Shown: positions 16,185 to 25,703 of the stretch, piece by piece
Numbering within the stretch: the stretch's first letter is position 1
How the letters are laid out: each line of letters opens with the position of its first letter
Source: an uncultured bacterium
GTDB lineage: Bacteria; Cyanobacteriota; Vampirovibrionia; Gastranaerophilales; Gastranaerophilaceae
DNA length: 64,000 bases
Reading direction: 5' to 3'
Assembly: GCA_902765215.1 (NCBI GenBank)
Contig: CACWZA010000002.1
Location: 62,001 to 126,000 of the forward strand
Notes under the pieces: generated by a model
The model's database searches: none
What the model saw: the letters and a program-made list of their open reading frames with translations, nothing else
Told to the model about the DNA's origin: nothing
Program-made: the position numbers and the translations under genes

Positions 16185-18557
16185 TTGGAAGACCTTGAAC
16201 TAATACAAAAAGCAATAAATGTTGAGGTTAAAAATAAATATATAAATATTCGCGGAAAAAAACAATATTTTTCAGAGTTTATGAAATCTCACATTCGTAA
16301 AATAATCAAACAATCCGCCTTTCCCGAAAGGTGGAAGACTATTTTTCAGTGTTTTGATCTTTATTCAACTTCAACAATGCCTGACAGAAAAAAATATATT
16401 GAGCTTTTTGTAAAAGTAATGAAGCTGGAGCTTAAAAAAGAGCAACATAAAGCGGATGATGAAAAGTTTATCCCCGCAATTGATGCAGATGTTACATATA
16501 TAAAAGGGGTTGGCCCGAAAGTAGCATTAAAACTGAATAAAATAGGTATCTTTACCCCTGCGGATTTGCTCTTTTATTTTCCGAGAAAACATATCGACTA
16601 TTCTCAAAGGACACTGATTCGTAACCTTCAAATCGGGCAGACAACAACCGTTTTCGGGTATATAAAAGCGGTTGAAAGTTTTGTAACTCCGAAGGGGCTT
16701 GGGGTTATGAAGGTCAGAATTGCAGACGAAACGGGGAGTATAAACATAAACTTCTTTTATGCAAAGAGTTCAAAATACATTTTAGAGCGTTCAAAACGCC
16801 AGTTCCCGCAGGGTGCGGGTATTGTTATATCGGGTACTGTTAAATTAAATTCCTATGACGGAAAATATACCCTCGAAAATACAACATATTCGATTATGTC
16901 AGAAGATTTTCTTACAAAAGATAATTTGAATCTGGCAAGAATCGTACCAATATATTCTTTAAGTGAAAATCTTAATATTAAAACCCTGAGAAAAGCGATA
17001 TATAATGCAATACAAACTTATAAAGATTCAATATCAAATGTTGTTCCCGATTATTTGAGGGAAAAATACCATCTTCTTGATAAAAAAGATGCGGTTGAAC
17101 AGATTCATTTCCCGAACAGTATGGAAATGCTGGAAAAAGCAAAATTCACCCTTATCTTCGAAGAACTGTTTTTAGTCCAGTTAAAGCTGGCTCTCATTCG
17201 TAAGAAAAACAGAGATGAACATAAGGCACTACCTTTACATATAGAACGAGACGGGCTTGTTAACAGGTTTATAAAAGGACTTCCGTTTGAACTGACAAGT
17301 GCTCAAAAACGCGCTGTTAATGAAATATTAAATGATATGAATTCAACAGAGCCTATGCAAAGACTTTTGCAGGGTGATGTTGGTAGCGGTAAAACAGTCG
17401 TTGCCTGTATAATGCTCCTTGCCGCCGTAGAAAACGGATATCAGGCGGCACTGATGGCGCCAACAGAAATTTTGGCACAACAGCATTACAATAATCTCGT
17501 AAACTGGCTTACTCCGATGGGGCTGAGTGTCGGTTTATTCCTCGGCAGTCTTGGTAAAAAGGTCAGAGAGCAGTTTGGAACAGGACTCAGGAACGGGCAG
17601 ATAAATATTGCTGTCGGTACGCACGCACTTATTCAGGAGAGTGTTGAATTTAATAACCTTGGTGCGGTTGTAATCGATGAACAGCACAGGTTTGGGGTTA
17701 ACCAAAGACTGATGTTGAGAAAGAAGGCAGAAAACCCTCAGATACTTACAATGACGGCAACACCTATTCCGAGAACTCTTGCAATCACTATGAACGGTGA
17801 TTTGGATTTGACGATTATTGATGAGCTTCCGAAAGGCAGAAAACCGATAATAACGAAAATGGGTATCCCGAGAAAACAAATTTACCAGCTTATTCGTGAT
17901 GAAATAAATGCAGGGCATCAGGCATATATTGTTTATCCTCTGATAGATGAGAGCGAAACTCTGTCTGCAAAGGCGGCAACAAAAGAAGCTCAAAGATTGC
18001 AGGAAACTGTATTTAGTGATTTGAAAATAGGGTTACTCCACGGCAAATTAAAAAACTCCGAAAAAGACGAAGTAATGGAGAAGTTTAAAAATAAAGAATA
18101 CGATATTCTTGTTGCAACAACTGTTGTGGAAGTCGGGGTTGATGTGCCGAATGCAACTGTGATTGTGATAGAAAACGCAGAACGGTTCGGACTCTCTCAG
18201 CTCCATCAGTTAAGAGGTCGTGTAGGCAGATGCGATTTGCAGTCATATTGTATCCTGACTACATCAGGTGCATCTCAGGATGTCAGAAGCCGTCTTTCTG
18301 TTATGACTGAAACAAATGACGGGTTTGTTATTGCAGAAAAAGATTTGGAAATAAGAGGCCCCGGTGAATTCCTCGGTGTCCGTCAGAGCGGTCTGCCTGA
18401 TTTATTAATTTCCGATATTGTTAGGGATGCAAAAATTCTTGAAATAGCAAGAAGTGCCGCCATCGATTTTGTTAATTCCCACAATATTGAAAACTATCCC
18501 AAATTAAAAGACAGCACAAATTTAACCCTTGACGGGACTTTGCTGTTGGGAACATAA
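16185..18557 (+). CDS. recG: ATP-dependent DNA helicase RecG
   Basis: RecG remodels stalled replication forks and Holliday junctions. The 790-residue protein has an N-terminal extension (about 1-100), the OB-fold wedge domain (about 140-250), and two helicase lobes. Walker A is GDVGSGKTVVA, Walker B is DEQHRFG, motif III is TATPIPRT and motif VI is QLRGRVGR. Start is TTG, with GAAGGGA upstream. The protein is longer than the Escherichia coli enzyme because of the N-terminal extension, as in several cyanobacteria. Confidence 0.95.
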   Translation: MEDLELIQKAINVEVKNKYINIRGKKQYFSEFMKSHIRKIIKQSAFPERWKTIFQCFDLYSTSTMPDRKKYIELFVKVMKLELKKEQHKADDEKFIPAIDADVTYIKGVGPKVALKLNKIGIFTPADLLFYFPRKHIDYSQRTLIRNLQIGQTTTVFGYIKAVESFVTPKGLGVMKVRIADETGSININFFYAKSSKYILERSKRQFPQGAGIVISGTVKLNSYDGKYTLENTTYSIMSEDFLTKDNLNLARIVPIYSLSENLNIKTLRKAIYNAIQTYKDSISNVVPDYLREKYHLLDKKDAVEQIHFPNSMEMLEKAKFTLIFEELFLVQLKLALIRKKNRDEHKALPLHIERDGLVNRFIKGLPFELTSAQKRAVNEILNDMNSTEPMQRLLQGDVGSGKTVVACIMLLAAVENGYQAALMAPTEILAQQHYNNLVNWLTPMGLSVGLFLGSLGKKVREQFGTGLRNGQINIAVGTHALIQESVEFNNLGAVVIDEQHRFGVNQRLMLRKKAENPQILTMTATPIPRTLAITMNGDLDLTIIDELPKGRKPIITKMGIPRKQIYQLIRDEINAGHQAYIVYPLIDESETLSAKAATKEAQRLQETVFSDLKIGLLHGKLKNSEKDEVMEKFKNKEYDILVATTVVEVGVDVPNATVIVIENAERFGLSQLHQLRGRVGRCDLQSYCILTTSGASQDVRSRLSVMTETNDGFVIAEKDLEIRGPGEFLGVRQSGLPDLLISDIVRDAKILEIARSAAIDFVNSHNIENYPKLKDSTNLTLDGTLLLGT

Positions 18558-18598
18558 ATTCTAGGACGCCTATTAGGACATTCGGAATACATTCTCGA

Positions 18599-18808
18599 CT
18601 AAAAGAAATATTTCATATCTACTTTGTAAAATTCCGCGAGCTTGTACAAGGTCTTAATGTTTATCGGATATTTCCCGTTCTCAATATTGGACAAATGATC
18701 ACGGGACATATTAACCTCATTCGCAACATCTTCTTGCGTGAGACTTTTTTCCAATCTTAAACTTTTCAATCTTCTACCCAGTTCGTTTTGTATTTTTTGA
18801 ATACCCAT
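18599..18808 (-). CDS. Small XRE-family HTH regulator
   Basis: A 69-residue protein that is almost only a Cro/C1 helix-turn-helix: RLKSLRLEKSLTQEDVANEV then MSRDHLSNIENGKYPINIKT. It is convergent with recG (41-base gap) and divergent from polA. No Shine-Dalgarno is visible before the ATG. Resembles the minimal SinR- or phage-type regulators; target unknown. Confidence 0.82.
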   Translation of the reverse strand: MGIQKIQNELGRRLKSLRLEKSLTQEDVANEVNMSRDHLSNIENGKYPINIKTLYKLAEFYKVDMKYFF

Positions 18809-19127
18809 GATACTTAAATTCTAGTGAAAAAATTAAAAAAAGTCAGTCGTATACATGCAACAAATCGGGTTTTTTTCAAAATTTAACAAAAATTTAACAT
18901 TATTCTCCTCTTTTTTCTATTCCCCAAATGGCTGATTATTCAATGAAAACATGTCAATAATGTGGTACTAATTTACCAAAATCATGTGATGAAAATTTTT
19001 TATAACTTTTTAAATATTTTGTAAACAAATTTGTTTATATTTTTATATTTTATTATTTGATTAATATTACAAATAACACCTGTGGTATAATATTTTATAT
19101 AAATAAGAATAGAGTGGGGATTTAAGT
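18809..19127. other. AT-rich intergenic region upstream of polA
   Basis: About 320 bases with no gene. It holds the extended -10 promoter of polA at its right end and the upstream region of the XRE gene at its left. No tRNA or structured RNA is recognisable; it is mostly A/T runs. Confidence 0.6.
19083..19091 (+). promoter_or_regulatory. Extended -10 promoter of polA
   Basis: TGgTATAAT, a perfect extended -10 element 36 bases before the GTG start. A weak TTGATT at 19057 is too far for a normal -35, which the extended -10 can compensate for. Confidence 0.6.
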
Positions 19128-21836
19128 GTGGGTAAAACTTTAATATTAATCGATGGTCATGCATTAGCGTTCAGGCAGTTTTTTGCGTTGGAAAGAACTG
19201 CCATGAAAAATTCTGATAATCAGCCGACTTGGGCTGTATACGGTTTTTTCAAAGCAATATTTGATTTGCTCTCTAAAATACATCCCGATTCTATTGCGGT
19301 TACTTTTGATGTTTCTCATCATACCTTCAGAACGGAAATGTACGATGAATACAAGGCTAACCGTGAATCAATGCCAGATTCTTTGAGTGTTCAGTTAGAG
19401 TTGATTTATCAGGGGTTGCAGGCTTTTGATATTCCTATTTATACCCGTCCGGGGTTTGAAGCGGATGACCTTATAGGTACAATATCTGCAAGAGCAAAAG
19501 AGTTGGGTCACACAACACTTATTCTTACAGGTGATCAGGATTCATTCCAGCTGATTGATGAGGAAGGTTTGATAAAAGTTCTTATCCCGTCAAAAGGCGA
19601 ACTTATGGAATATAACTGGGCAAGAGTCTATGACAAGCTTGGTGTTTATCCTAATCAGGTTATTGATTATAAGGGCCTGAGAGGTGATACATCAGATAAT
19701 ATTCCGGGGATAAAGGGGATAGGTGAAAAAACTGCCCAAAAACTCTTGGCTGAATATGGAACTCTTGATAATGTTCTTGAACACTGTGAAGAAATCCCGC
19801 AAAATTCACTTAGAGAAAAACTGGTTAACGGGAAAGAAATGGCTAAGCTCAGCCAAAAACTCGCAACTATTATCAAAGATGTTGATATCGATTTTGATTT
19901 CGATAAAGCGGAAGTTATTCTGCCGGATATAAACAAAGTGAGTGAGTTTTTGAGAGGGATGCAGTTCTATTCGTTTATTAAAAATATAAACAAAATTCTT
20001 TCTAATTTTAACCCTGATGAGGCAAGCAAAAATCCTCAGCCCGTGCCTATTATGGAAGCTGCCTCCCCGCAGGAAGAAACTGGCGGACAATTAGGTCTGT
20101 TCACCCAAGCCATAAAAGAAACGGTTGAAGATATTGATTTTAAGTGCAAGATTTTGACCTCGGAAAATGAAGTTACCGAATTGATTGAGAAAATAAAATC
20201 GCAAACTTTTGCAATAAATACCTACTCTGAAAAATCAAATATACTAGGTTTTTCAATCTCGATAGGCGGCGATGATAATTATTTTGTAAAAGCGGAATAT
20301 ACAGAACTCTTAAAGCCCTTGCTTGAGGATAAGTCAGTTAAAAAGCTGTTCTATGATGCTAAACATAATTATTATGTTCTGAAAGAAAACGGGATAACAT
20401 TAGACGGTATCGATTATGATGTTCTTTTGGCAAGTTATGTAAAAGATCCTAACAGAAGCCATCTGATAGAATCTCAATCATTAGATTTCTTAAACCATAT
20501 AATGGTTGAAAAGAAAGAATTAACCTCTGATTTGCTCGCTTCTGCGTGTAATTTTGCCTGTGATGAGGCTTATGCAATATATAATCTTGCAGAATACTGG
20601 AGAAATAATTTATCTCCGGAAGAACAAAAAATAGTTAACGATATTGAAATTCCGCTGACAACCGTATTGGCAAAAATGGAATATACAGGCGTTGCAATTG
20701 ATATTGATTATCTGAAATCTTTGTCAGATTTTATGACTGAAAAACTCGCTGAATTAGAGGACTTTATCTATCAGCTTGCAGGCGGCCCGTTCAATATCAA
20801 TTCACCAAAACAAGTTGCGGAAGTTTTGTATGACAGATTAGGAATAAAGTCTAAAAAACGCAAACGATCGACTTCTGCTGAGATATTAGAAGAACTGGCT
20901 GATGAATATGAGATTTGTGATTTTATTCTTCAGCACAGAAAATTCTCTAAACTTCGTTCAACTTATACAGATTCTTTGCCAACCCTGATTAGCAAACGGG
21001 ACGGAAGAATACATACAACCTATAATCAGGCAACAACCGTTACAGGCAGACTTTCTTCTTCTAATCCGAACCTGCAGAATATCCCTATCCGTTCTGAAGA
21101 AGGAAATAAAATAAGAAATGCCTTCTGTCCGCAAGACAGAGAAAACTATCTTATGCTCTCTGCCGATTATTCTCAGATAGAATTAAGATTGCTTGCTCAT
21201 GTTGCAAATGATGAGCACCTTATAGAAGCATTTACGAAAAATATTGATGTCCATACCCTGACAGCTTCAAAAGTGTTTGGTGTTCCGATTGAAGAAGTGA
21301 CAAAAGATATGAGAAGAAAAGCAAAAGCGGTCAATTTCGGCATTGTGTACGGGCAATCAAAATACGGGCTTGCTAAATCGCTGAATATATCAAACGATGA
21401 GGCAGGTGATTTTATTGACAAGTATTTTGAATCATATCCGAAAATTCAGCAGTATATGATTAACAAAATAGATTTTGTTCACCAATACGGTTATGTGGAA
21501 ACTCTCTACGGCCGTAAACGATATCTTGGCGCTGAGCTTTCAAGTGCGAATTATCAGATAAGAGAGTTTGCGGAACGCGCCGCAATTAATCAGCCGCTTC
21601 AGGGCACTGCTGCTGATCTGATTAAGATGGCTATGATTGAGGTTGATAAAAAGTTGACCGAAAAGAAAATGAAGTCTAAAATGGTTATGCAAGTTCACGA
21701 CGAACTTGTGTTTGAGGTCGAAAAGTCCGAACTGGAAGAATTAAAAGCGTTAGTACTGGAAGCAATGGAGCTCGGACAGCCGTTCAAAGTTCCTTTGGAT
21801 GTTGATATTAATTACGGAGCATCATGGAAAGAATAA
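19128..21836 (+). CDS. polA: DNA polymerase I, proofreading site lost
   Basis: A 902-residue DNA polymerase I for gap filling and primer removal. The 5'-3' exonuclease domain is intact (GFEADDLIGT, TGDQDSFQL, GLRGDTSDNIPGIKGIGEKTA). The polymerase domain is intact (LSADYSQIELRLLAH, RRKAKAVNFGIVYG, QVHDELVFEV). The central 3'-5' exonuclease domain has lost its catalytic acids: the family FDTET becomes INTYS near residue 363 and the later Asp positions are Tyr or shifted, so no proofreading is expected, as in Taq and Bacillus Pol I. Start is GTG after GGGGA. It overlaps the next gene by 13 bases. Confidence 0.96.
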   Translation: MGKTLILIDGHALAFRQFFALERTAMKNSDNQPTWAVYGFFKAIFDLLSKIHPDSIAVTFDVSHHTFRTEMYDEYKANRESMPDSLSVQLELIYQGLQAFDIPIYTRPGFEADDLIGTISARAKELGHTTLILTGDQDSFQLIDEEGLIKVLIPSKGELMEYNWARVYDKLGVYPNQVIDYKGLRGDTSDNIPGIKGIGEKTAQKLLAEYGTLDNVLEHCEEIPQNSLREKLVNGKEMAKLSQKLATIIKDVDIDFDFDKAEVILPDINKVSEFLRGMQFYSFIKNINKILSNFNPDEASKNPQPVPIMEAASPQEETGGQLGLFTQAIKETVEDIDFKCKILTSENEVTELIEKIKSQTFAINTYSEKSNILGFSISIGGDDNYFVKAEYTELLKPLLEDKSVKKLFYDAKHNYYVLKENGITLDGIDYDVLLASYVKDPNRSHLIESQSLDFLNHIMVEKKELTSDLLASACNFACDEAYAIYNLAEYWRNNLSPEEQKIVNDIEIPLTTVLAKMEYTGVAIDIDYLKSLSDFMTEKLAELEDFIYQLAGGPFNINSPKQVAEVLYDRLGIKSKKRKRSTSAEILEELADEYEICDFILQHRKFSKLRSTYTDSLPTLISKRDGRIHTTYNQATTVTGRLSSSNPNLQNIPIRSEEGNKIRNAFCPQDRENYLMLSADYSQIELRLLAHVANDEHLIEAFTKNIDVHTLTASKVFGVPIEEVTKDMRRKAKAVNFGIVYGQSKYGLAKSLNISNDEAGDFIDKYFESYPKIQQYMINKIDFVHQYGYVETLYGRKRYLGAELSSANYQIREFAERAAINQPLQGTAADLIKMAMIEVDKKLTEKKMKSKMVMQVHDELVFEVEKSELEELKALVLEAMELGQPFKVPLDVDINYGASWKE

Positions 21837-22240
21837 TAAAATCGCTGGTTGTATTTGTAATATTATCGCTACTCTGCCTTCCTGCACAGGTCAGTGCGGA
21901 AGAACCGTTGTTTGAACCTGTTCCGCAGGTGAAGAAGGAACTCCCGCATACAGATTTTTCTGCCTGTATCAAAACATTTCCTCTGACCGTTGAAAAGTTA
22001 TACTATCTTACTCTTGCGGCAACTAATGAATATAACTACGAAATCAGAGAACTCCAGTCAAAAAGCGGGTATATTATTTTTGAAACAGGATATCGTAAGT
22101 TTTTGGCATCAATAATATATGTTTCTGCAAATAAGTCTATGCTTAAAATTACACCGTATAGCGGGAACTATGATTTTTCACCTGAGATTCCAAAGAAGGT
22201 GTTTAGTTATATAGAAACTTATCAGAATGAGAAGTATTAA
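21824..22240 (+). CDS. Small exported protein of unknown function
   Basis: A 138-residue protein with a Sec signal peptide (LVVFVILSLLCLPAQVSA, cleavage near residue 25). The mature part alternates helix and strand (FPLTVEKLYYLTLAATNEYN, YEIRELQSKSGYIIFETGYR) and resembles small periplasmic proteins of cyanobacteria, but I cannot name a family. The ATG lies inside the 3' end of polA with GGAG upstream, so translation is coupled to polA. The functional link to polA is probably only genomic. Confidence 0.72.
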   Translation: MERIIKSLVVFVILSLLCLPAQVSAEEPLFEPVPQVKKELPHTDFSACIKTFPLTVEKLYYLTLAATNEYNYEIRELQSKSGYIIFETGYRKFLASIIYVSANKSMLKITPYSGNYDFSPEIPKKVFSYIETYQNEKY

Positions 22241-22270
22241 GTGGGAATTGTTTTATTTTTCCCCGACATC

Positions 22271-22586
22271 CTCGCGTTAAACGGAACCGCTCGCGCTCCC
22301 GCAGAAAATTTGGCTCTGTGCGTGCTGCTCTCTTGAATTATTCGGGTACGCATAGCACTGCTTTTTTCGAAACTCTACGCACGCACATTAAACGCCACCG
22401 CAAAAAATTTAAAACCAAAAGTGTGATTTTGGTTTATGTTTTTTCACCTTTCGCTTCACTCATACCTCTGCTCACAACTTTTCGTCCTCGCATTAAACGG
22501 TACCGTGTCAAAACAAATCCAAAAGTGTGATTTTGGATTATGTTTTTCCACCTTTCGCTTCGCTCATACCTCTGCTCGGACGGCAA
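22271..22586. repeat. Degenerate direct repeats with covarying hairpins
   Basis: A motif near CTCGCRTTAAACGGNACCG occurs at 22271-22290, 22381-22400 and 22487-22505. A second, longer unit occurs twice, at 22412-22474 and 22516-22579: a hairpin with loop GTGTGA, then ATGTTTTT, CACCTTTCGCTTC and CTCATACCTCTGCTC. The stems are AAACCAAAA/TTTTGGTTT and AATCCAAAA/TTTTGGATT, so one base pair changed on both sides between copies. Confidence 0.75.
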
Positions 22587-22590
22587 AAAA

Positions 22591-22613
22591 AAACCGCTCG
22601 AAAAGAGTGGTTT
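22591..22613 (+). terminator. Probable hairpin terminator
   Basis: Stem AAACCGCTC / GAGTGGTTT with loop GAAAA and one G-T pair, preceded by an A-run. Only a weak T-rich tail follows on the + strand; on the - strand the A-run becomes a T-run, so it may act mainly on that strand. Confidence 0.45.
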
Positions 22614-22912
22614 GGAATTTTGTGTATAATTCCTCGTGTGTAGAAGGTTAGTGTGTGTAGGTTGTGTGTATGAAAGGTTTTTTATGAATCTTGCTTACAT
22701 CTATACAAAGTAGTTTTTGTATCTGCAGATTTCACGACAATCGTATATTGTTACAACTGTTTACACTTGCCGTGTAACAATGCACAATATCCCAAATAGA
22801 TACATACGCATATTAATGGATAAATGTATTCGATAATCTAATTCCTCTACTTTTAGTTTAATTCATGTTTCAAATCTCTACAACCCTAATTTTTATCACA
22901 TTTTACAAAAGT

Positions 22913-23707
22913 TTATAATGTGCTGAAAAACTTAACCGGTATTTCTTTATACTTAACACCTTTTTCATTAATTATGTATTGCATATACACATTAAACAGC
23001 CGTTCCGAGATGAATCCGTAAAGTCTTGGCTGATATTCCTGTTTGTTCTTTGTGATGTAGTTTTCCAGTTCAAACAAGACTTCAAACAGCCATTGGGAAT
23101 ATTGATCAAATAATTCTTTTTTTGCAATAAACATGTTCCAGAAATAACACTTTTTATTGGTTTTTAGTCCTGAAGTATATTGTTTCATTTCGGGGTATTT
23201 TGAATCTATATAGTCAAGAGCATAATCTAAATGTTTCTTCTCATGAGAATTGGTAAATTGTTCATAGATTGATTTTTCGGTAACGGTTAACGGGTTTGGA
23301 AGTACTAAATCACAATCAGAGAACAATTTGTCCATTGTTACATTATCTAACCCGAACGGAAATTCATTACTGTTATCCGGACTGAAAACCCTTCTGTAGT
23401 GCATTAAACCTGTGTATTCGGATTCCATATTCTTCCATATCCAGTATATTGCACTTAATTCGCAATAATCGTTGTTTTTAATTGATATGTTGTCGCTGAC
23501 ATTGTCGCCAATCATGTGATCCATTAGCCATATATAATCAAGCAGTTTTTCATCCTGACTGTTTTTTAAGCGGTCCCGCCCGACATGTATTGGGGTCATT
23601 ACCTCGTTTTCAAAGATAACTGCGGGCTTATGGTAGGCTACAAATATATTGTATTTTTTTTGAAAAATTTCCTCTAATTTTTCTTTGATATCCATATATC
23701 TTCTCAT
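22913..23707 (-). CDS. DUF4422 glycosyltransferase-like protein
   Basis: A 264-residue protein of the DUF4422 family, found in capsule and exopolysaccharide clusters and thought to be glycosyltransferases. Signatures are the N-terminal NIFVAYHKP, TPIHVGR, DNVSDNISIKN, CELSAIYWIWKN and GLMHYRRVF, which is the family hallmark. No membrane helix, so cytosolic. Start is either the ATG at 23707 or the one at 23695, which is placed better for the weak AGAAG site. Here it stands alone, without other polysaccharide genes. Confidence 0.85.
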   Translation of the reverse strand: MRRYMDIKEKLEEIFQKKYNIFVAYHKPAVIFENEVMTPIHVGRDRLKNSQDEKLLDYIWLMDHMIGDNVSDNISIKNNDYCELSAIYWIWKNMESEYTGLMHYRRVFSPDNSNEFPFGLDNVTMDKLFSDCDLVLPNPLTVTEKSIYEQFTNSHEKKHLDYALDYIDSKYPEMKQYTSGLKTNKKCYFWNMFIAKKELFDQYSQWLFEVLFELENYITKNKQEYQPRLYGFISERLFNVYMQYIINEKGVKYKEIPVKFFSTL

Positions 23708-23767
23708 ATAAAATTAAACAAAAAAAATCATATCACATGTTAAGTCATAATACAATCTTACCGTTTT

Positions 23768-25501
23768 TTATGAGAATAATTTGAAGGTTCTTTCAACGTT
23801 ATCTTTTGAAACTGTCTTGAGTGTTTCCATTTCCTGTTTTAATGCGTTTCTTTCATTTTCGAGTGCAGCCAGATCGTAATCGTATTTTCTGTCTTTCATA
23901 TCAATGCGTTTTAAGTCTGATTCGTATTTTACTTCTGCTTTTCTTAATTCTTTTTCGTTTGCAACTTCTCTTAAATCTGTTGAAACTGCAACACTTGAAT
24001 CTGTGATTTCAAATCCGTGTTTTGTGTCTACTGTAGCAATCATTGCAACGCCGTATGTGAGAACATTAGAGAACCATTCAGGATCGTTTTCGTATTCTTC
24101 TTCCATACTTATTCCGCCGCCTGCTTCAAGTAATACATTGAATAATTCAACAAGGTTAGAATATTCGCTGCCGTCAATGTTTAAATATCCGCCCGTTGCA
24201 AGGTCAGATACACCTGCAACACTCTTAGGGCTGTAAGTGAGTGTGTTTGCATAAGTTGAATATGAATTGATTATTGTTGGTGGGTTGCCTGAAACATTTT
24301 GACCGAAATCACTGTAGTTTGCCTGTGCATTTTCAGGTGTTACTGCGCTGCCGTATGCATAACAATTTTCAATAGTTACGCTTGCTTCGTCTGAGAATTC
24401 ACCGAAGAATGTTCCGCTTGCAAGCAGTTTGTTTGTGCCAAACATTGCTGTGTAATCATAAATGTCATTGTTACCCAAGCCGTTGCGGTTTGCTGTTACA
24501 TTCCCAGTTGCTACTGAGTTTGAAATTTTTGTTGTTCCGCGTGACATACCCATAAGACCACCGATGATTTCGTATTCTGATGATACATCACCTTCTGCAC
24601 GGCAGTGATCAATTGTTAATGTTCCGTTTTGGTTACAACCAACCAGCCCGCCTGCGTATGATTGTGCGTCAAATTTGCCACCGCCAATGCCGTTTTCAAT
24701 ACTTATTAAGTCTGAACTTACATTTACTGCTGCAGTTGAGTTTGTTATTGTTGAAGTACCTTGTGTGCCGCCAACCATACCGCCTAACCATCTGTTTCCG
24801 TTTAATTTACCTGATACTGAACAGTTTTCTATTGTTGTATTGTTTATGAAGGCTGCCAAGCCGCCAAGGTTGTTTCTGTCGTGATTTGTTATGTTTACAT
24901 TTACTTCAAGGTTTCTTAATGTTGCACCGTTTGCGTAATAGAGTAACCCTTCTGAACCGCTGTTTATTGTGATTGTGTGTCCGTTACCGTCTAAAATACC
25001 GCCGAAGTTGATTCTTTCAGACCAGTTGTCTAATACTATGTCAGCATCAAGTTTGAAATTGCCTGTGCTGCCTGATAATGCCATAAGTTGTGAAGCGCTT
25101 GTGATAGATGTGTAAGAACTCTTGTCTGTTCTCAGACTGCTTAAGGTTTTCATAAAACCGTCAAGTGTTTTATCTGAGTTTGCAAAGGCACTTCTTATTT
25201 CGTTAGGAACATACACTTTACCTGTTTCTGTGTTTCGTAAAATATAAATAGAATTATTTCCGGCTTGTGAATAAACAAAGTTTTTGAAAGTAGCATCAAC
25301 AAATGTGGTGCTTCCATCTGTATTTAATATTTTCTTTTGGACTTTTATTGCTTCAAGAGCATTCAAATAATTCTCATTAACACGGCGCGTTTCATTTGCG
25401 AGCTGCAGTTTTTGCGCTTCCAGTTTTTGAGCCTTATACTCTATATCGTGCATACGCCCTGTCAGGCTAAGCAACCTTGCTTGTGATGACGATAAACCCA
25501 T
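23768..25501 (-). CDS. GLUG-repeat beta-helix protein with helical ends
   Basis: A 577-residue protein. Residues 1-60 are helical and begin SSSQARLLSLTGRMHDIEYK, a coiled coil without a Sec signal. Residues about 150-345 form a beta-helix with GLUG-type repeats (GGLAAFINNTTIENCSVSG, GGMVGGTQGTSTITNS, GGLVGCNQNGTLTIDHC, GGLMGMSRGTTKISNSVATG). Residues about 508-577 form a second charged coiled coil ending ERTFKLFS. GLUG repeats are typical of surface adhesins. Helical ends enclosing a variable beta domain recall flagellins and hook-associated proteins. AAAGGGA precedes the ATG. Function inferred as surface structure or adhesin. Confidence 0.8.
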   Translation of the reverse strand: MGLSSSQARLLSLTGRMHDIEYKAQKLEAQKLQLANETRRVNENYLNALEAIKVQKKILNTDGSTTFVDATFKNFVYSQAGNNSIYILRNTETGKVYVPNEIRSAFANSDKTLDGFMKTLSSLRTDKSSYTSITSASQLMALSGSTGNFKLDADIVLDNWSERINFGGILDGNGHTITINSGSEGLLYYANGATLRNLEVNVNITNHDRNNLGGLAAFINNTTIENCSVSGKLNGNRWLGGMVGGTQGTSTITNSTAAVNVSSDLISIENGIGGGKFDAQSYAGGLVGCNQNGTLTIDHCRAEGDVSSEYEIIGGLMGMSRGTTKISNSVATGNVTANRNGLGNNDIYDYTAMFGTNKLLASGTFFGEFSDEASVTIENCYAYGSAVTPENAQANYSDFGQNVSGNPPTIINSYSTYANTLTYSPKSVAGVSDLATGGYLNIDGSEYSNLVELFNVLLEAGGGISMEEEYENDPEWFSNVLTYGVAMIATVDTKHGFEITDSSVAVSTDLREVANEKELRKAEVKYESDLKRIDMKDRKYDYDLAALENERNALKQEMETLKTVSKDNVERTFKLFS

Positions 25502-25703
25502 TTTGTCCCTTTAATTTGATAATCCTATTTGCGAAACTATAATTTTATGAATAATAACTTCACTTACTGATATAATTAACGGATTTTTTTCGGAAAACTT
25601 TAGGATAAATTTTGTGATAATTTTTGAATAACTTATCTACCTCATCACTAGTTATAATAATGATTTTCGGGAATAAGACATGTAAAAAATTAAGAAATAT
25701 TAC

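Larger units (their letters stand above)
22241..22912. other. Long non-coding region with repeats
   Basis: A 670-base stretch without a convincing gene. The left half (to about 22,613) holds degenerate direct repeats and hairpins described separately; the right half is unstructured AT-rich sequence reaching the 3' end of the DUF4422 gene. Its left half is less AT-rich than the surroundings. Confidence 0.7.

Noticed and set aside
22318-22651. Two overlapping plus-strand ORFs in the repeat region
   Set aside because: They run through the direct repeats and hairpins, have no Shine-Dalgarno and show biased low-quality composition (Arg, Lys, Ser only).
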